Assembly (NCBI GenBank): GCA_023411795.1
Contig: JAEYOK010000039.1
Span: 120,672 to 184,671 of the forward strand
Direction: 5' to 3'
From: Bacillota bacterium
GTDB taxonomy: Bacteria > Bacillota > Clostridia > DSM-8532
DNA: 64,000 bases
Part shown: in pieces, positions 1-9,260 of the stretch
Position numbering within the stretch: the first letter of the stretch is position 1
How the letters are laid out: each line of letters begins with the position of its first letter
Position numbers and translations under genes: made by a program
Notes under the pieces: model-generated
Told to the model about the DNA's origin: nothing
Seen by the model: only the letters and a program-made list of their open reading frames with translations
Database searches by the model: none

Positions 1-957
1 CTTTTTAAGCACAGCAAGAAAGATTGAAATAGCTATCATTACAAAAGGATTTAGTTTAGCAAGCCAGGCTACTGTAATTGCGGTAAAACCGTAACCCCCC
101 GCTGTATTATCGGTCAGGGTATAACTTGAGCCTGAAACTATAAGAAATCCTACCATACCTGCTATGGCACCCGATATGAAAATAGTTCTCATTATTATAA
201 AAGGAACATGCATCCCAACATATTTCGCCGTATGCTCGCTTTCTCCTACAACGGCAATCTCATAGCCGTGCTGACTGTGCCTCATATAAATAAACATGAA
301 AACAGTAAGAACTAATACGATTACCCAGCCGATGTTGACACCAAATAAATTTGGTAGCCTTGCCGAGGCATCAAACATAGCAATTTTAGGAAACCCACTA
401 CTGGACGGATTTTTCCATGGACCTGTCCTAAGGTATGTCACTATATTAAGTACTATATAGTTCATCATCAGAGTGAATAAAGTTTCATTAGTTCCCCATA
501 GGGCTTTAAATATAGCTGGGATAAGTGCCCACAAACCGCCTACAATAACCGCTGCCAAAAACATCACAAGAAGAAGTACAGGCCTTGGCATATTTTCATA
601 TTGAAAAAGAGCGAAATATGATGCGGCGATTGCACCCGCCAGGATTTGCCCTTCGGTACCTATATTCCAAAATTTCATTTTAAATGCGGGCGCGATGGAA
701 ATAGCTGCTCCCAACAGAGGTATGGCTATTTTTGCAGTTGCGATAAGCGCAGTTTTCGTTGAAAGGGAACCTAGCACCATATCCCTGTATACATTAAAAG
801 GATTGTGTCCTAAAACAAGTATTAATAAGCCGCCTGTTATAAGGGATAGAAGAATAGCAGCCAATCGTATAATCCATGCTTTTCCCTTCGATATTTCTGC
901 ACGTTTAGCTATTCTTATAAAGGGAACTTTTTTTTCGTGGTTTTTTGAAACGCTCAT
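1..957 (-). CDS. BMP-type nucleoside ABC transporter permease (3' end outside window)
   Basis: Integral membrane permease of the basic-membrane-protein/nucleoside ABC importer class (YufP/NupP-like), expected to form the channel with the ATPase encoded just upstream. The frame starts at ATG 957 and stays open for 319 codons to the window edge, so the last few dozen residues are missing. A basic N-terminus is followed by multiple hydrophobic helices. The stretch FWNIGTEGQI and the later NPFVMIAISIFLAV resemble the conserved core of the BPD_transp_2 family. Its ATG overlaps the ATPase stop in an ATGA tetranucleotide, which implies translational coupling. Family assignment is firm. Substrate (purine nucleoside) is inferred from the neighbouring xpt and BMP genes. 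Confidence 0.88.
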   Translation of the reverse strand, partial: MSVSKNHEKKVPFIRIAKRAEISKGKAWIIRLAAILLSLITGGLLILVLGHNPFNVYRDMVLGSLSTKTALIATAKIAIPLLGAAISIAPAFKMKFWNIGTEGQILAGAIAASYFALFQYENMPRPVLLLVMFLAAVIVGGLWALIPAIFKALWGTNETLFTLMMNYIVLNIVTYLRTGPWKNPSSSGFPKIAMFDASARLPNLFGVNIGWVIVLVLTVFMFIYMRHSQHGYEIAVVGESEHTAKYVGMHVPFIIMRTIFISGAIAGMVGFLIVSGSSYTLTDNTAGGYGFTAITVAWLAKLNPFVMIAISIFLAVLKK

Positions 958-2492
958 TTCTTCACTTCCTCTCCCAGGCTTGTCATCATTAGTCCAATCT
1001 CTTCTTTTGTGGTCTTACGGGCATCTACGATACCGCTGACTTTTCCGCCACAAAGAACTAAAATCCTATCACATAGCTCTAAAAGTACATCCAGATCCTC
1101 GCCTACATAAATTACAGCGACTCCGGCTTTCTTTTGTTCATTTAAAAGTGAATAAATTGTGTAGGAAGTATTTATATCAAGACCTCTGACGGCATAGGCA
1201 GTCATTAATACCTTTGGAGCCGCGGCAATTTCCCTTCCTACCAGAACCTTTTGGACATTACCACCTGACAGCTTACTCACCGGAGTGGTTATACCCGGGG
1301 TAACAACATTAAGTTGCTCTATCACATTCTCAGCAAGCTTTTTAGACGGTTTACGGTCAGTGAAGCCCAACTTACCTTTAAGGTAGCTTCTGAGCATCAT
1401 GTTGTCAGCTATATCCATACTTCCTACGAGGCCCATTCCCAACCGGTCTTCCGGTACAAAAGACAGGGCCACACCTAGTTTTCTTATTTGCATAGGACGT
1501 TTTCCAACAAGCTCGGTGGCCTTTCCTGAATCGTCCGGAAAATATGCAACGCTACTTTCGGGTGTTACGGGATAGATTCCGGCAATCCCCTCTAATAGTT
1601 CTTTTTGTCCACAGCCAGATATTCCTGCGATACCGAGTATTTCACCGCCATATGCGGTAAAGCTGACATTGTCAAGGATCTTATATCCCTCTTCATTAAA
1701 GCTTGTTATGCCCTTTACCACCATTCTCGGTACAGGGTTTACCGGTTCAGGGCGGTCTATATTCAAACTGACTGTACGACCCACCATCATTTCTGTAAGG
1801 GTTTGAGCGGTAGCATCCTTTGTGTCCACAGTTCCGACATACTCGCCCTTCCTCAGTACAGCTACCCGATCTGATACAGCCAATACTTCTTGCAGCTTAT
1901 GAGTAATAATAATAATTGATTTACCGTCATCACGCATGTTTCTAAGCACATTAAAAAGCTTGTCGGCCTCCTGTGCCGTCAATACGGCCGTAGGTTCGTC
2001 AAGTATAAGTATATTTGCCCCTCTGTAGAGCACTTTTATAATTTCAACTGTCTGTTTTTCTGATACAGACATATCATAGATTTTTCTGTCCGGATTAACA
2101 TTAAATCCATACTTCTCACTGATTTCCCTGACCTTGGCTGAAATGGCCTTTCTGTCAAGTTTACCCTTGCCCTTTAAGCCCAGGACAATATTTTCAGCAG
2201 CAGTCATGTTGTCTACCAGCTTAAAGTGCTGGTGAATCATACCTATTCCTAAATCATAGGCATCCTTGGGGGAACGGATTGTTACCTCCTCACCGTTTAT
2301 AGATACCGTACCGTTGTCAGGAAAATAAATGCCTGCAAGGATATTCATCAAGGTTGTCTTTCCGCTGCCATTCTCACCAAGAAGCGATAGAATCTCTCCC
2401 CAGCGAACCTGGAGACACACCTTGTTATTTGCAGGAATATCATTAAAAGTTTTTGTTATATCACACAGTTCTATAGCGTTTACAGGGTTCAC
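954..2492 (-). CDS. BMP-type nucleoside ABC transporter, double ATPase subunit
   Basis: Two fused ABC domains (about 512 residues), as in RbsA/YufO-type sugar and nucleoside importers. The first has a good Walker A (GENGSGKTT) and signature VSEKQTVEI. The second has a degenerate Walker A (GISGCGQKEL) and signature LSGGNVQKVL, which is usual in this family, where only one site hydrolyses ATP well. The frame is open back to 2552, but I prefer the GTG at 2492 because AAAGGGTGG lies 6 nt before it and the family start aligns there. It follows the lipoprotein gene and overlaps the permease by 4 nt. It should sit on the inner face of the membrane and power uptake. Confidence 0.9.
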   Translation of the reverse strand: MNPVNAIELCDITKTFNDIPANNKVCLQVRWGEILSLLGENGSGKTTLMNILAGIYFPDNGTVSINGEEVTIRSPKDAYDLGIGMIHQHFKLVDNMTAAENIVLGLKGKGKLDRKAISAKVREISEKYGFNVNPDRKIYDMSVSEKQTVEIIKVLYRGANILILDEPTAVLTAQEADKLFNVLRNMRDDGKSIIIITHKLQEVLAVSDRVAVLRKGEYVGTVDTKDATAQTLTEMMVGRTVSLNIDRPEPVNPVPRMVVKGITSFNEEGYKILDNVSFTAYGGEILGIAGISGCGQKELLEGIAGIYPVTPESSVAYFPDDSGKATELVGKRPMQIRKLGVALSFVPEDRLGMGLVGSMDIADNMMLRSYLKGKLGFTDRKPSKKLAENVIEQLNVVTPGITTPVSKLSGGNVQKVLVGREIAAAPKVLMTAYAVRGLDINTSYTIYSLLNEQKKAGVAVIYVGEDLDVLLELCDRILVLCGGKVSGIVDARKTTKEEIGLMMTSLGEEVKK

Positions 2493-2594
2493 CCATAGCC
2501 ACCCTTTCGTTAATAAAAATAGAGGATTAAAACAGTTAACAGGGATGTACAAATATTATAGACATTCGCACATCCCCGTTAAAATAAATACTAA

Positions 2595-3755
2595 TTATTT
2601 ACCCAATACGTTTACACCGTCAATAATATAGTACCAGTATGGAGCGGATTTATCCTTGGATTCTTCGAACCATTCTCCTGCTTTAACTTCGATAGTTCCT
2701 TCAGTTCCCCAATTATAACCTTTACCTGATAAAGGACCTGCAAATATATGAAGATCTCCGGACTTTATTTTTTTAGCAGCTTCATCGATTGCTTCCTGTG
2801 TTCCTGCGGCAGCGATATCAGTATTCAGAGGGCTTAAGTAAACAGCACCCTCGGATAATCCCTGACACCAGTCAGTGGGAATATCTTTACCATCAAGTAA
2901 GTTTTGAACAGCGAATGTCAGATAAATACTCCAGTCACTACGTGCTGAAATAAGGGATGCCTTTGGAGCTGCAGATATCATATCAGCATTGTAACCGATC
3001 TGGAATACACCATTGGATTCAGCTGTTGTTGCAGGAGCTGTGGAGTCAGAGTGCTGGCTAATAACCTTGCAACCCCCATCTATTAGAGTTTGAGCAACCT
3101 GTGCTTCAACAATTGGATCATGCCATGAATTCGTATAGATAACATCCATAGTAACATCGGATTTAACAGATTTCGCGCCTAAATAGAATGCAGTCAAACC
3201 TGAAACAACCTCAGCGCATTCAAATGCAGCGACATAACCAAGTTTTGATTCATTAAGCTCTTTTAGCTTCATACCAGCGGCAATACCGGCTAAATACCGT
3301 GCTTCATAGATTGATGTAAAATAGTTTTGGAAATTGCTTAGTTCTGCGGTCACAGCAGCATCACCTGTTGCATGACAGAACTGTATGTCAGGGTTTGCAG
3401 CAGCAGCTTCCTTCATATAGTCCCCATGTCCGAAGCTGGTTGCAAAAATAATCTGACATCCTGCTTCAATGAGTTCGTCAATAGCTGTCGGGCAGGTTTC
3501 GTCTTCACCGATGTTGTACTTGTTGATAATCTGTTCTTCTTTAAGTCCTAGCTTCTCTACCATTGCCCAGGTGCCTAGATCATGATTGTAGGTATAGCCC
3601 ATGTCTGACGGATCTGAAATATGGATGAATCCAATTTTTAGATCCTCTTTCGCAATGCCTTTGACGCCATTATTGTTTCCAGCGGGTTGGGTTCCGCAAG
3701 CAGCAAGGGAAAGGACCATTGCAATGATAAGTAATAATGAGAGTAGTTTTTTCAT
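2595..3755 (-). CDS. BMP family nucleoside-binding lipoprotein
   Basis: Extracellular substrate-binding lipoprotein of 386 residues for the transporter encoded downstream. It has a classic lipoprotein signal peptide: MKKLL, a hydrophobic run, then lipobox LAAC, with Cys20 as the lipidated residue. The mature part begins with LKIGFIHISDPSDMGYT, typical of the BmpA/PnrA fold that binds purine nucleosides. GNNNG after the Cys is a flexible linker to the membrane anchor. It lies 62 nt after xpt and about 100 nt before the ATPase in the same direction. Ligand identity (nucleoside or xanthine derivative) is inferred from context. Confidence 0.9.
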   Translation of the reverse strand: MKKLLSLLLIIAMVLSLAACGTQPAGNNNGVKGIAKEDLKIGFIHISDPSDMGYTYNHDLGTWAMVEKLGLKEEQIINKYNIGEDETCPTAIDELIEAGCQIIFATSFGHGDYMKEAAAANPDIQFCHATGDAAVTAELSNFQNYFTSIYEARYLAGIAAGMKLKELNESKLGYVAAFECAEVVSGLTAFYLGAKSVKSDVTMDVIYTNSWHDPIVEAQVAQTLIDGGCKVISQHSDSTAPATTAESNGVFQIGYNADMISAAPKASLISARSDWSIYLTFAVQNLLDGKDIPTDWCQGLSEGAVYLSPLNTDIAAAGTQEAIDEAAKKIKSGDLHIFAGPLSGKGYNWGTEGTIEVKAGEWFEESKDKSAPYWYYIIDGVNVLGK

Positions 3756-3810
3756 GATTTTCCTCCATCGTTATATAAATTTTATTTTTATATACAAATA
3801 AAGTAAATAA

Positions 3811-3840
3811 ACGACGGCTAGATAAACTCTATGCCGTCGT
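3811..3840 (-). terminator. hairpin overlapping the xpt stop codon
   Basis: An 8-bp perfect stem (ACGACGGC with GCCGTCGT) encloses the xpt stop codon. On the minus strand it is followed by the U-rich TTATTTACTTTATT. It looks like a weak intrinsic terminator or attenuator between xpt and the transporter genes, which would let the two parts of the operon be expressed at different levels. Confidence 0.55.
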
Positions 3841-4390
3841 TTTCGCTCATGGATTTTATGCGTGCCAGGGATTCTACACGTATTCCCTGTTTTCTGATTA
3901 ACTCTCCACCGGGTTGGAATGCTTTTTCTATGGCTATTCCGGCTCCGACAACGGATGCACCCGCAGCCTTAACCAAATTTATAAGGCCTGTGAGTGCTGC
4001 CCCGTTAGCTAAAAAATCATCTATTATTAGTACTCTGTCACAAGAATCCAAATACTCTTTGGATACCATAATCTCATATTCTTTGCCATGGGTAAAAGAT
4101 TTTACATGTGCAGAAAAAATATCGTCACTGATATTTGAAGTCTTATTTTTCTTGGCAAAAACAACAGGACATTTAAATCTTTGCCCCGTTATACATGCAA
4201 TTCCAATTCCGGAGGCCTCAATAGTGAGGATTTTAGTAACATTACAGTTACCAAACATTCTCCAAAATTCGTCGGCCATTTTCTCAAAAAGCTCAATATC
4301 CATCTGCTGGTTTAAAAAGCTGTCAACCTTGAGAATGCTACCGTTTTTAACCTTGCCATCTCTTCGGATACGATCTTCCATCAGTTGCAT
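3818..4390 (-). CDS. xpt: xanthine phosphoribosyltransferase
   Basis: Converts xanthine and PRPP to XMP in purine salvage, in the cytoplasm. Length 190 residues is normal. The PRPP-binding loop is VLIIDDFLANGAAL, and the N-terminal block MEDRIRRDGKV and the ILTIEASGIGIA segment match the Xpt/PurR-type PRT family. The start MQLMEDRI aligns with family starts. Transcribed ahead of the nucleoside ABC importer, so uptake and salvage are probably one operon. In many Firmicutes xpt is controlled by a guanine riboswitch. I do not see one in the 190 bases upstream. Confidence 0.92.
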   Translation of the reverse strand: MQLMEDRIRRDGKVKNGSILKVDSFLNQQMDIELFEKMADEFWRMFGNCNVTKILTIEASGIGIACITGQRFKCPVVFAKKNKTSNISDDIFSAHVKSFTHGKEYEIMVSKEYLDSCDRVLIIDDFLANGAALTGLINLVKAAGASVVGAGIAIEKAFQPGGELIRKQGIRVESLARIKSMSENDGIEFI

Positions 4391-4442
4391 ATACTGAAGT
4401 CATTCCTTTGCCAATAATCAAACTTTTTGAACTGATTTGTTA

Positions 4443-4471
4443 ATTGTAAAACAATTCGTATTAGAAAACAA
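4443..4471 (-). promoter_or_regulatory. putative sigma-A promoter for xpt operon
   Basis: On the minus strand TTGTTT (4466-4471) and TACAAT (4443-4448) are separated by exactly 17 nt, about 50 nt before the xpt start. The -10 matches 5 of 6 consensus bases and the -35 matches the TTG core. The leader this would give is too short for a purine riboswitch. Confidence 0.5.
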
Positions 4472-4582
4472 TGACGAAATTAATCTAAAATTGGCGAATC
4501 TTTGTCACGGTTTTTAGCATTTTAGCCGAATGAACTTATCAACATTATTATTATGGTATCCTTTTATAATAATCTGCTTATT

Positions 4583-5686
4583 TTAATCTAATAATGCCTC
4601 TGATAAAATGCTTACCAAATCCTCTTTGTTTGGCGTAACGATACTATTTGACGCATTCTTGGACTTAGCGGCAATAGCTGCATACTTCTCAATTTTCTCT
4701 TTATCGAGAGATTCTCTTTCTCCAAGCAATTCATTCAGAGCATCTTTAAACTCCTGTACCGTTTTTAAGCCCATTATTGATAAAATAGAGGTAATAAGCT
4801 CAGAATTATCTTCATTTATATACGACATAAATGAGGCCAGTATTAATCCGTTGGCACGGCCGTGGTCCACATTATGAAAATATGTCAGAGAATATCCCAT
4901 GGAATGTACCGCAGTAGTGCCGGTGTTGGCTATAACCATCCCTGCCAGTGTTGAACCGTAAAGTAATTCAAACCTTTGTTCCAGAGATAAACACCCTGAC
5001 TTTAGAGCATTGAAGCAGGAGGCTATCCTTCGGATGCTTTCTGCTGCTAAGGAATTTGTTATAGGATTTGCTTTAATTGAAAGCATTCCTTCTATTGAAT
5101 GGGATAAAGCATCTATAGCAGTGTTGATGGTAATATCAATGGGCATGCTCTCCATATATCTGGCATCTAGGAATGAAAATTTCGGAAACAGAATCGGTGA
5201 AGAAAGACTGGTTTTTGTTTGAGCACGATCATTGGTCAGTATTGAGTAGGGTGTTACCTCGGAGCCTGTCCCGGCTGTCGTAGGGACAAAAATCATAGGC
5301 ATTATTTTAGTCCCATAATTACCCGAAAATAAATTATCCTCAGATATATCTTGGCATGCTAAAAGATTTATGGCCTTTGCAGCATCCATAGGAGATCCTC
5401 CTCCTATAGCAATTATGGAGTCCACTTCTTCTTTTTGAGCAAATATAGTGCCTTCCTTCACACAAGCGATTGATGGATTCGGGTCTACCCTGTCAAATAT
5501 AACCCATGCCTGACCGTTTGAAGCAAGGGTATCTATTACATCATCAAGTGAACCGTTATTTTTAGCTGATTTTGCTCCCGTTACTATAAGGACTTTTCTT
5601 CCTATTCCAAGAAAAATCTCCGGGTTTGATTTTATACAATTCTCACCCATGATAACACGAGTAGGCATATGGTATTGTTGCATCAT
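4583..5686 (-). CDS. iron-containing alcohol dehydrogenase
   Basis: NAD(P)-dependent group III alcohol dehydrogenase (about 367 residues). The nucleotide loop is AIGGGSPMDAAKA. Metal ligands are visible as the Asp of FLDARYM, the His of AIDALSHSIEG and the two His of TAVHSMGYS and FHNVDHGRANG. The start is the ATGATG at 5686, preceded by AAAGGAGAA at good spacing. The longer frame back to 5740 has no ribosome site. It is monocistronic and divergent from the MATE gene. The physiological substrate (alcohol, aldehyde or diol) cannot be told from sequence alone. Roles in fermentation are usual in Clostridia. Confidence 0.88.
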   Translation of the reverse strand: MMQQYHMPTRVIMGENCIKSNPEIFLGIGRKVLIVTGAKSAKNNGSLDDVIDTLASNGQAWVIFDRVDPNPSIACVKEGTIFAQKEEVDSIIAIGGGSPMDAAKAINLLACQDISEDNLFSGNYGTKIMPMIFVPTTAGTGSEVTPYSILTNDRAQTKTSLSSPILFPKFSFLDARYMESMPIDITINTAIDALSHSIEGMLSIKANPITNSLAAESIRRIASCFNALKSGCLSLEQRFELLYGSTLAGMVIANTGTTAVHSMGYSLTYFHNVDHGRANGLILASFMSYINEDNSELITSILSIMGLKTVQEFKDALNELLGERESLDKEKIEKYAAIAAKSKNASNSIVTPNKEDLVSILSEALLD

Positions 5687-5826
5687 AATGTAATTCTCCT
5701 TTTGTAATTTTATGTAAGTATTATGTAATTCAATAAACAAGGAAACAATAAATGAGCTTGATATATTGATAATATCACATATGTATGTTATACTTCCAAA
5801 GTTGTTTTTTTATATAACATTTTAAT

Positions 5827-5832
5827 TATAAT
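5827..5832 (+). promoter_or_regulatory. -10 element before the MATE gene
   Basis: A perfect TATAAT lies 26 nt before the start codon in the AT-rich gap shared with the divergent dehydrogenase gene. The best -35 (TTGTTT, 5802-5807) is 19 nt away, which is longer than ideal. Confidence 0.4.
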
Positions 5833-5858
5833 GCACTAATCATCAAGGAGGATAACTA

Positions 5859-7208
5859 ATGGATCAAATAAAAGAAAATAAAATGGGAACAGCCCCAATA
5901 ATAAAACTAATAATATCAATGTCGCTTCCAGCAATGTTTTCCATGCTCATTCAATCCATGTATAATATTGTTGATAGTATATTTGTTGCTAAATTTCACG
6001 AGGACGCCCTTACCACTCTGTCTTTTGCTTTCCCGATACAAATGTTAATGATTGCCTTTGCCGTTGGAACAGGTGTGGGTATAAACTCCCTTGTGTCAAG
6101 ACGTCTGGGTGAAGGAAGACATGACGAAGCAAACAGTGCCGCATCCCATGGGTTGCTTCTCGCGTTTTCGACCTGGTTTGTTTTTGCCATTTTAGGATTT
6201 TTCTTTACAAGACCGATTTTCGAAAGCTTTTCCAATAATCCGGCAGTAATAGAAATGGGCTGCGAATATGTCTATGTAGTGACTATTTTTTCTCTCGGTT
6301 CATTTGTTCAAATAACTCTTGAGAAAACCTTACAAGCTACTGGTAATATGTTATATCCTATGATTTCTCAACTGATAGGTGCGATAACCAATATTATCCT
6401 TGACCCCATTATGATATTTGGCTTATTTGGATTCCCCAGACTGGGAGTACTGGGTGCGGCAATAGCCACAGTAGCAGGTCAGTTCTTGGGCATGTTTTAT
6501 TGCATATATGTTGTTTCCAGAAAGAAACATGAAATCCACATATCCTTTAGGAAAATCAAAATACGGTTTGATATCATTAAAGAAATATATCAGGTTGGGC
6601 TTCCGTCTATTATTATGCAATCAATCGCATCGTTTCTCATTGGCAGTCTGAATGCAATTCTCACTACTTTTTCAGAGGTAGCAGTGGCTGTTCTGGGTGC
6701 CTATTACAAGCTGCAATCATTTATATTTATGCCGGTGTTTGGGCTCACCCAAGGTGTTATGCCTGTTATGGGATATAATTACGGGGCCAAAAACAAGAAC
6801 AGACTTAGCTCTGCTTTAAAAGTAGGCACTCTTATAGCCATTGCTATTATGGCAACCGGCACCCTGATTTTTATGCTGGCACCGGGATTGTTATTATCGA
6901 TTTTCAATGCATCAGAGGAAATGCTATTAATCGGAATACCTGCGCTTCGAATAATCAGCCTTTGCTTCATACCGGCGGCGGTGGGAATAATGTTTTCAAC
7001 GATGTTTCAGGCAGTCGGAAAAGGATTTTACAGTCTGATTATATCTATCCTTAGACAGTTGGTAATTATTCTTCCTGCGGCATATTTATTGAGTAAAATA
7101 GGTCTTGGTTACGTTTGGTATGCTTTCCCCTTAGCAGAAGTGGTTTCTTTTATAGTAAGTATCATTTTATTAAAACATCTTTATAATAAAAACATAAAGT
7201 ATCTATAG
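5859..7208 (+). CDS. MATE family multidrug/sodium antiporter
   Basis: Twelve-helix membrane exporter of the MATE family (449 residues), likely using a sodium or proton gradient to extrude cationic drugs or metabolites. The N-terminal half shows IIKLIISMSLPAMFSMLIQS and YNIVDSIFVAKFHEDALTTL, and the VGTGVGINSLVSRRLGEG motif is diagnostic. The second half repeats the pattern (PVFGLTQGVMPVMGYNYGA). Ribosome site AAGGAGG lies 7 nt from ATG. It stands alone on the plus strand and ends at a strong bidirectional terminator. Substrate unknown. Confidence 0.92.
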   Translation: MDQIKENKMGTAPIIKLIISMSLPAMFSMLIQSMYNIVDSIFVAKFHEDALTTLSFAFPIQMLMIAFAVGTGVGINSLVSRRLGEGRHDEANSAASHGLLLAFSTWFVFAILGFFFTRPIFESFSNNPAVIEMGCEYVYVVTIFSLGSFVQITLEKTLQATGNMLYPMISQLIGAITNIILDPIMIFGLFGFPRLGVLGAAIATVAGQFLGMFYCIYVVSRKKHEIHISFRKIKIRFDIIKEIYQVGLPSIIMQSIASFLIGSLNAILTTFSEVAVAVLGAYYKLQSFIFMPVFGLTQGVMPVMGYNYGAKNKNRLSSALKVGTLIAIAIMATGTLIFMLAPGLLLSIFNASEEMLLIGIPALRIISLCFIPAAVGIMFSTMFQAVGKGFYSLIISILRQLVIILPAAYLLSKIGLGYVWYAFPLAEVVSFIVSIILLKHLYNKNIKYL

Positions 7209-7214
7209 CAAATA

Positions 7215-7243
7215 ACAAGGGACGGTTCAAACCGTCCCCTTGT
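7215..7243. terminator. bidirectional terminator between convergent genes
   Basis: Hairpin ACAAGGGACGGTT / AACCGTCCCCTTGT with a 2-nt loop and a one-base bulge, followed by TGTTTTAT on the plus strand. It separates the MATE gene from the convergent acyl-CoA ligase gene, whose stop codon is 4 nt away. Confidence 0.75.
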
Positions 7244-7246
7244 GTT

Positions 7247-8881
7247 TTATCTTGTGGTCTGCTCTGCTACCAAACCGCTTACCCCATACATTTCTCTCAA
7301 CTTGGGCTTTTCAATCTTTCCTGTTGGGTTACGCGGAACCTTATTAAATATAACCTTTTTAGGACGCTTATAGCGCGGAAGAGAGACACAGAAAGCATCA
7401 ATGTCTTTCTCGGTACAAATATACCCCGGCTTTAGTTCGATGATTGCCGCAGCTATCTCGCCAAGTCTCGGATCTGCAAGTCCTATAACGGCAACATCCT
7501 TGATAGCCTCATGGGTACGAAGGAAATCTTCTATTTGAACCGGATAAATATTCTCGCCACCACTTATAATGACATCCTTTTTCCTGTCAACCAAATAAAT
7601 AAAACCATCCTCATCCATTTTAGCCATGTCTCCGGTATAAAGCCATCCATCTTTTAATATGGCTTCTGTTGCCTTAGGATCGTTGTAGTAGCATTTCATG
7701 ACTCCGGGGCCTTTAACCGCGAGTTCGCCGACATCACCTTGAGGGATGGTATTTTTATTTTCATCGACAATCTTAACTTCCCATCCAAATCCGGGTATTC
7801 CAATTGCCCCTACTTTATGTATATTCTCTACTCCCAAATGCACGCAGCCGGGACCTGTGGATTCACTAAGTCCGTAATTGGTATCATATTCGTGATGCGG
7901 AAAATACTTCTTCCATCTATGAATAAGACTCGGGGGTACAGGCTGGGCACCAATATGCATAAGCCTCCATTGGGAAAGCTCATAATCCTCAAGTTTTACC
8001 TCTCCGCTTTCAATGGCATCTAATATGTCCTGAGCCCACGGAACCAGTAACCATACTATTGTTATCTTCTCATCAGATACGGTTTTAAGAATCCAATCCG
8101 GTTTAATACCCCTCAAAATAACTGCTTTACTACCTGACAACAAGCTGCCGAACCAATGCATTTTTGCACCTGTATGGTAGAGAGGGGGAATGCAAAGGAA
8201 ATTATCATTTCTTGTTTGTCCATGGTGATTAGCTTCAGTATAACAAGCTGACATAAGGCTTCCATGATTATGTAGTATAGCTTTTGGAAAACCCGTTGTG
8301 CCTGATGAAAAATATATTGCTGCATCATCCTCATCAGTAAGCTTTATATCAGGTGCTACCGATGAATAGTTGGAAGCCAGACGATCATAGCATTCGGCAA
8401 AAGAAGGACGACCTTCCCCGGCAAAAAACAAAGTTTTAATCTGAGGAATCTGGTCGTATATAGATTCCAATCGTCCTATAAACTCTGGTCCAAAAATAAG
8501 TGCGATTGAGTCCGATAAACCAAGGCAGTACTTAATTTCTTCGGCTGTGTATCGAAAATTCAGCGGAACTGCCAATGCTCCGGTCTTTAATATTCCAAAA
8601 TAAATTGGAAGCCATTCCAGACAGTTCATAAGAAGAATAGCTACCTTATCTCCTTTTTTGATACCTCTCTTTAAAAGTAGATTGGCAAATCGATTTGCTT
8701 TTTCATCGAAAACACGCCATGTCATTTCCCTTCGGTATTCACCTGCCGGATTGTTTTCAATTAACTCATATTCCCGCCAGATAACATTATGGCTGTTTTG
8801 CAAGTCCAGATTGATTTCGGTCAGACATGTTTCCTGCCCGTATAATTCCGAATTACGGGCCAAAATCTCTGTGATAGGCAT
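7247..8881 (-). CDS. AMP-dependent acyl-CoA synthetase/ligase
   Basis: ANL superfamily enzyme (544 residues) that activates a carboxylic acid as acyl-AMP and transfers it to CoA. Motifs in order: P-loop YFSSGTTGFPKA (about residue 190), YGLSESTG, the YTGDMAKMDEDGFIYLVDR hinge region, GGENIYPVQIE and the C-terminal catalytic Lys in NPTGKIEK. It resembles medium/long-chain fatty-acid or aryl-acid CoA ligases. The acid cannot be fixed by eye. Start supported by GGGAGG 8 nt upstream of ATG. No obvious operon partner. Confidence 0.88.
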   Translation of the reverse strand: MPITEILARNSELYGQETCLTEINLDLQNSHNVIWREYELIENNPAGEYRREMTWRVFDEKANRFANLLLKRGIKKGDKVAILLMNCLEWLPIYFGILKTGALAVPLNFRYTAEEIKYCLGLSDSIALIFGPEFIGRLESIYDQIPQIKTLFFAGEGRPSFAECYDRLASNYSSVAPDIKLTDEDDAAIYFSSGTTGFPKAILHNHGSLMSACYTEANHHGQTRNDNFLCIPPLYHTGAKMHWFGSLLSGSKAVILRGIKPDWILKTVSDEKITIVWLLVPWAQDILDAIESGEVKLEDYELSQWRLMHIGAQPVPPSLIHRWKKYFPHHEYDTNYGLSESTGPGCVHLGVENIHKVGAIGIPGFGWEVKIVDENKNTIPQGDVGELAVKGPGVMKCYYNDPKATEAILKDGWLYTGDMAKMDEDGFIYLVDRKKDVIISGGENIYPVQIEDFLRTHEAIKDVAVIGLADPRLGEIAAAIIELKPGYICTEKDIDAFCVSLPRYKRPKKVIFNKVPRNPTGKIEKPKLREMYGVSGLVAEQTTR

Positions 8882-9053
8882 TATGATTTCCTCCCATTCT
8901 ACAAAAACTACATATTTAATAATAATTTTAGCACCATTCTACATTGTCAATGTATACCATTACTTATTATAAGATTTTAAATAAGGTAAATCAACCCTTT
9001 TTATCTACTCTAATCATTCAATAACCTAAATAATCCATCCCTGTCATGAATTA

Positions 9054-9260
9054 TTATTTTCCTATTGCCTTCCAGCAAAATAAATCCTTCTTCTTTAAAT
9101 ATAGAAAATTTTCTATTAAAGTTTCCTGACTTATACCGATTTGGGATGCAAATTCGCCTATAGATAAGTTATCACAATACCGGACTTTGTTTATGCAAAA
9201 AGCCCCGGAAATTAGCTTTCCAAGGCTTTTTATCACTAATCTATAAGCTTGCAGTTTCAA
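9054..9260 (-). CDS. small ORF resembling a Crp/Fnr winged-helix fragment
   Basis: A 68-codon frame beginning one base after the FMN reductase stop. The segment LSIGEFASQIGISQETLIE looks like the helix-turn-helix of Crp/Fnr regulators (LTRQELADLLGLSRETVSR-type), and the 40 residues before it fit the connector helix. The cyclic-nucleotide-binding domain is absent. It may be a small DNA-binding protein translated with the flavoprotein, or the surviving tail of a degraded regulator. I cannot tell which, and it may not be expressed. Confidence 0.35.
   Translation of the reverse strand: MKLQAYRLVIKSLGKLISGAFCINKVRYCDNLSIGEFASQIGISQETLIENFLYLKKKDLFCWKAIGK

Noticed and set aside
695..1039. Plus-strand open frame opposite the ABC permease and ATPase genes
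   Set aside because: It is the antisense shadow of two conserved minus-strand genes and has no ribosome site.
4391..4582. Guanine riboswitch before xpt
   Set aside because: The conserved purine aptamer core could not be found on either strand, and the likely promoter is too close to the gene.
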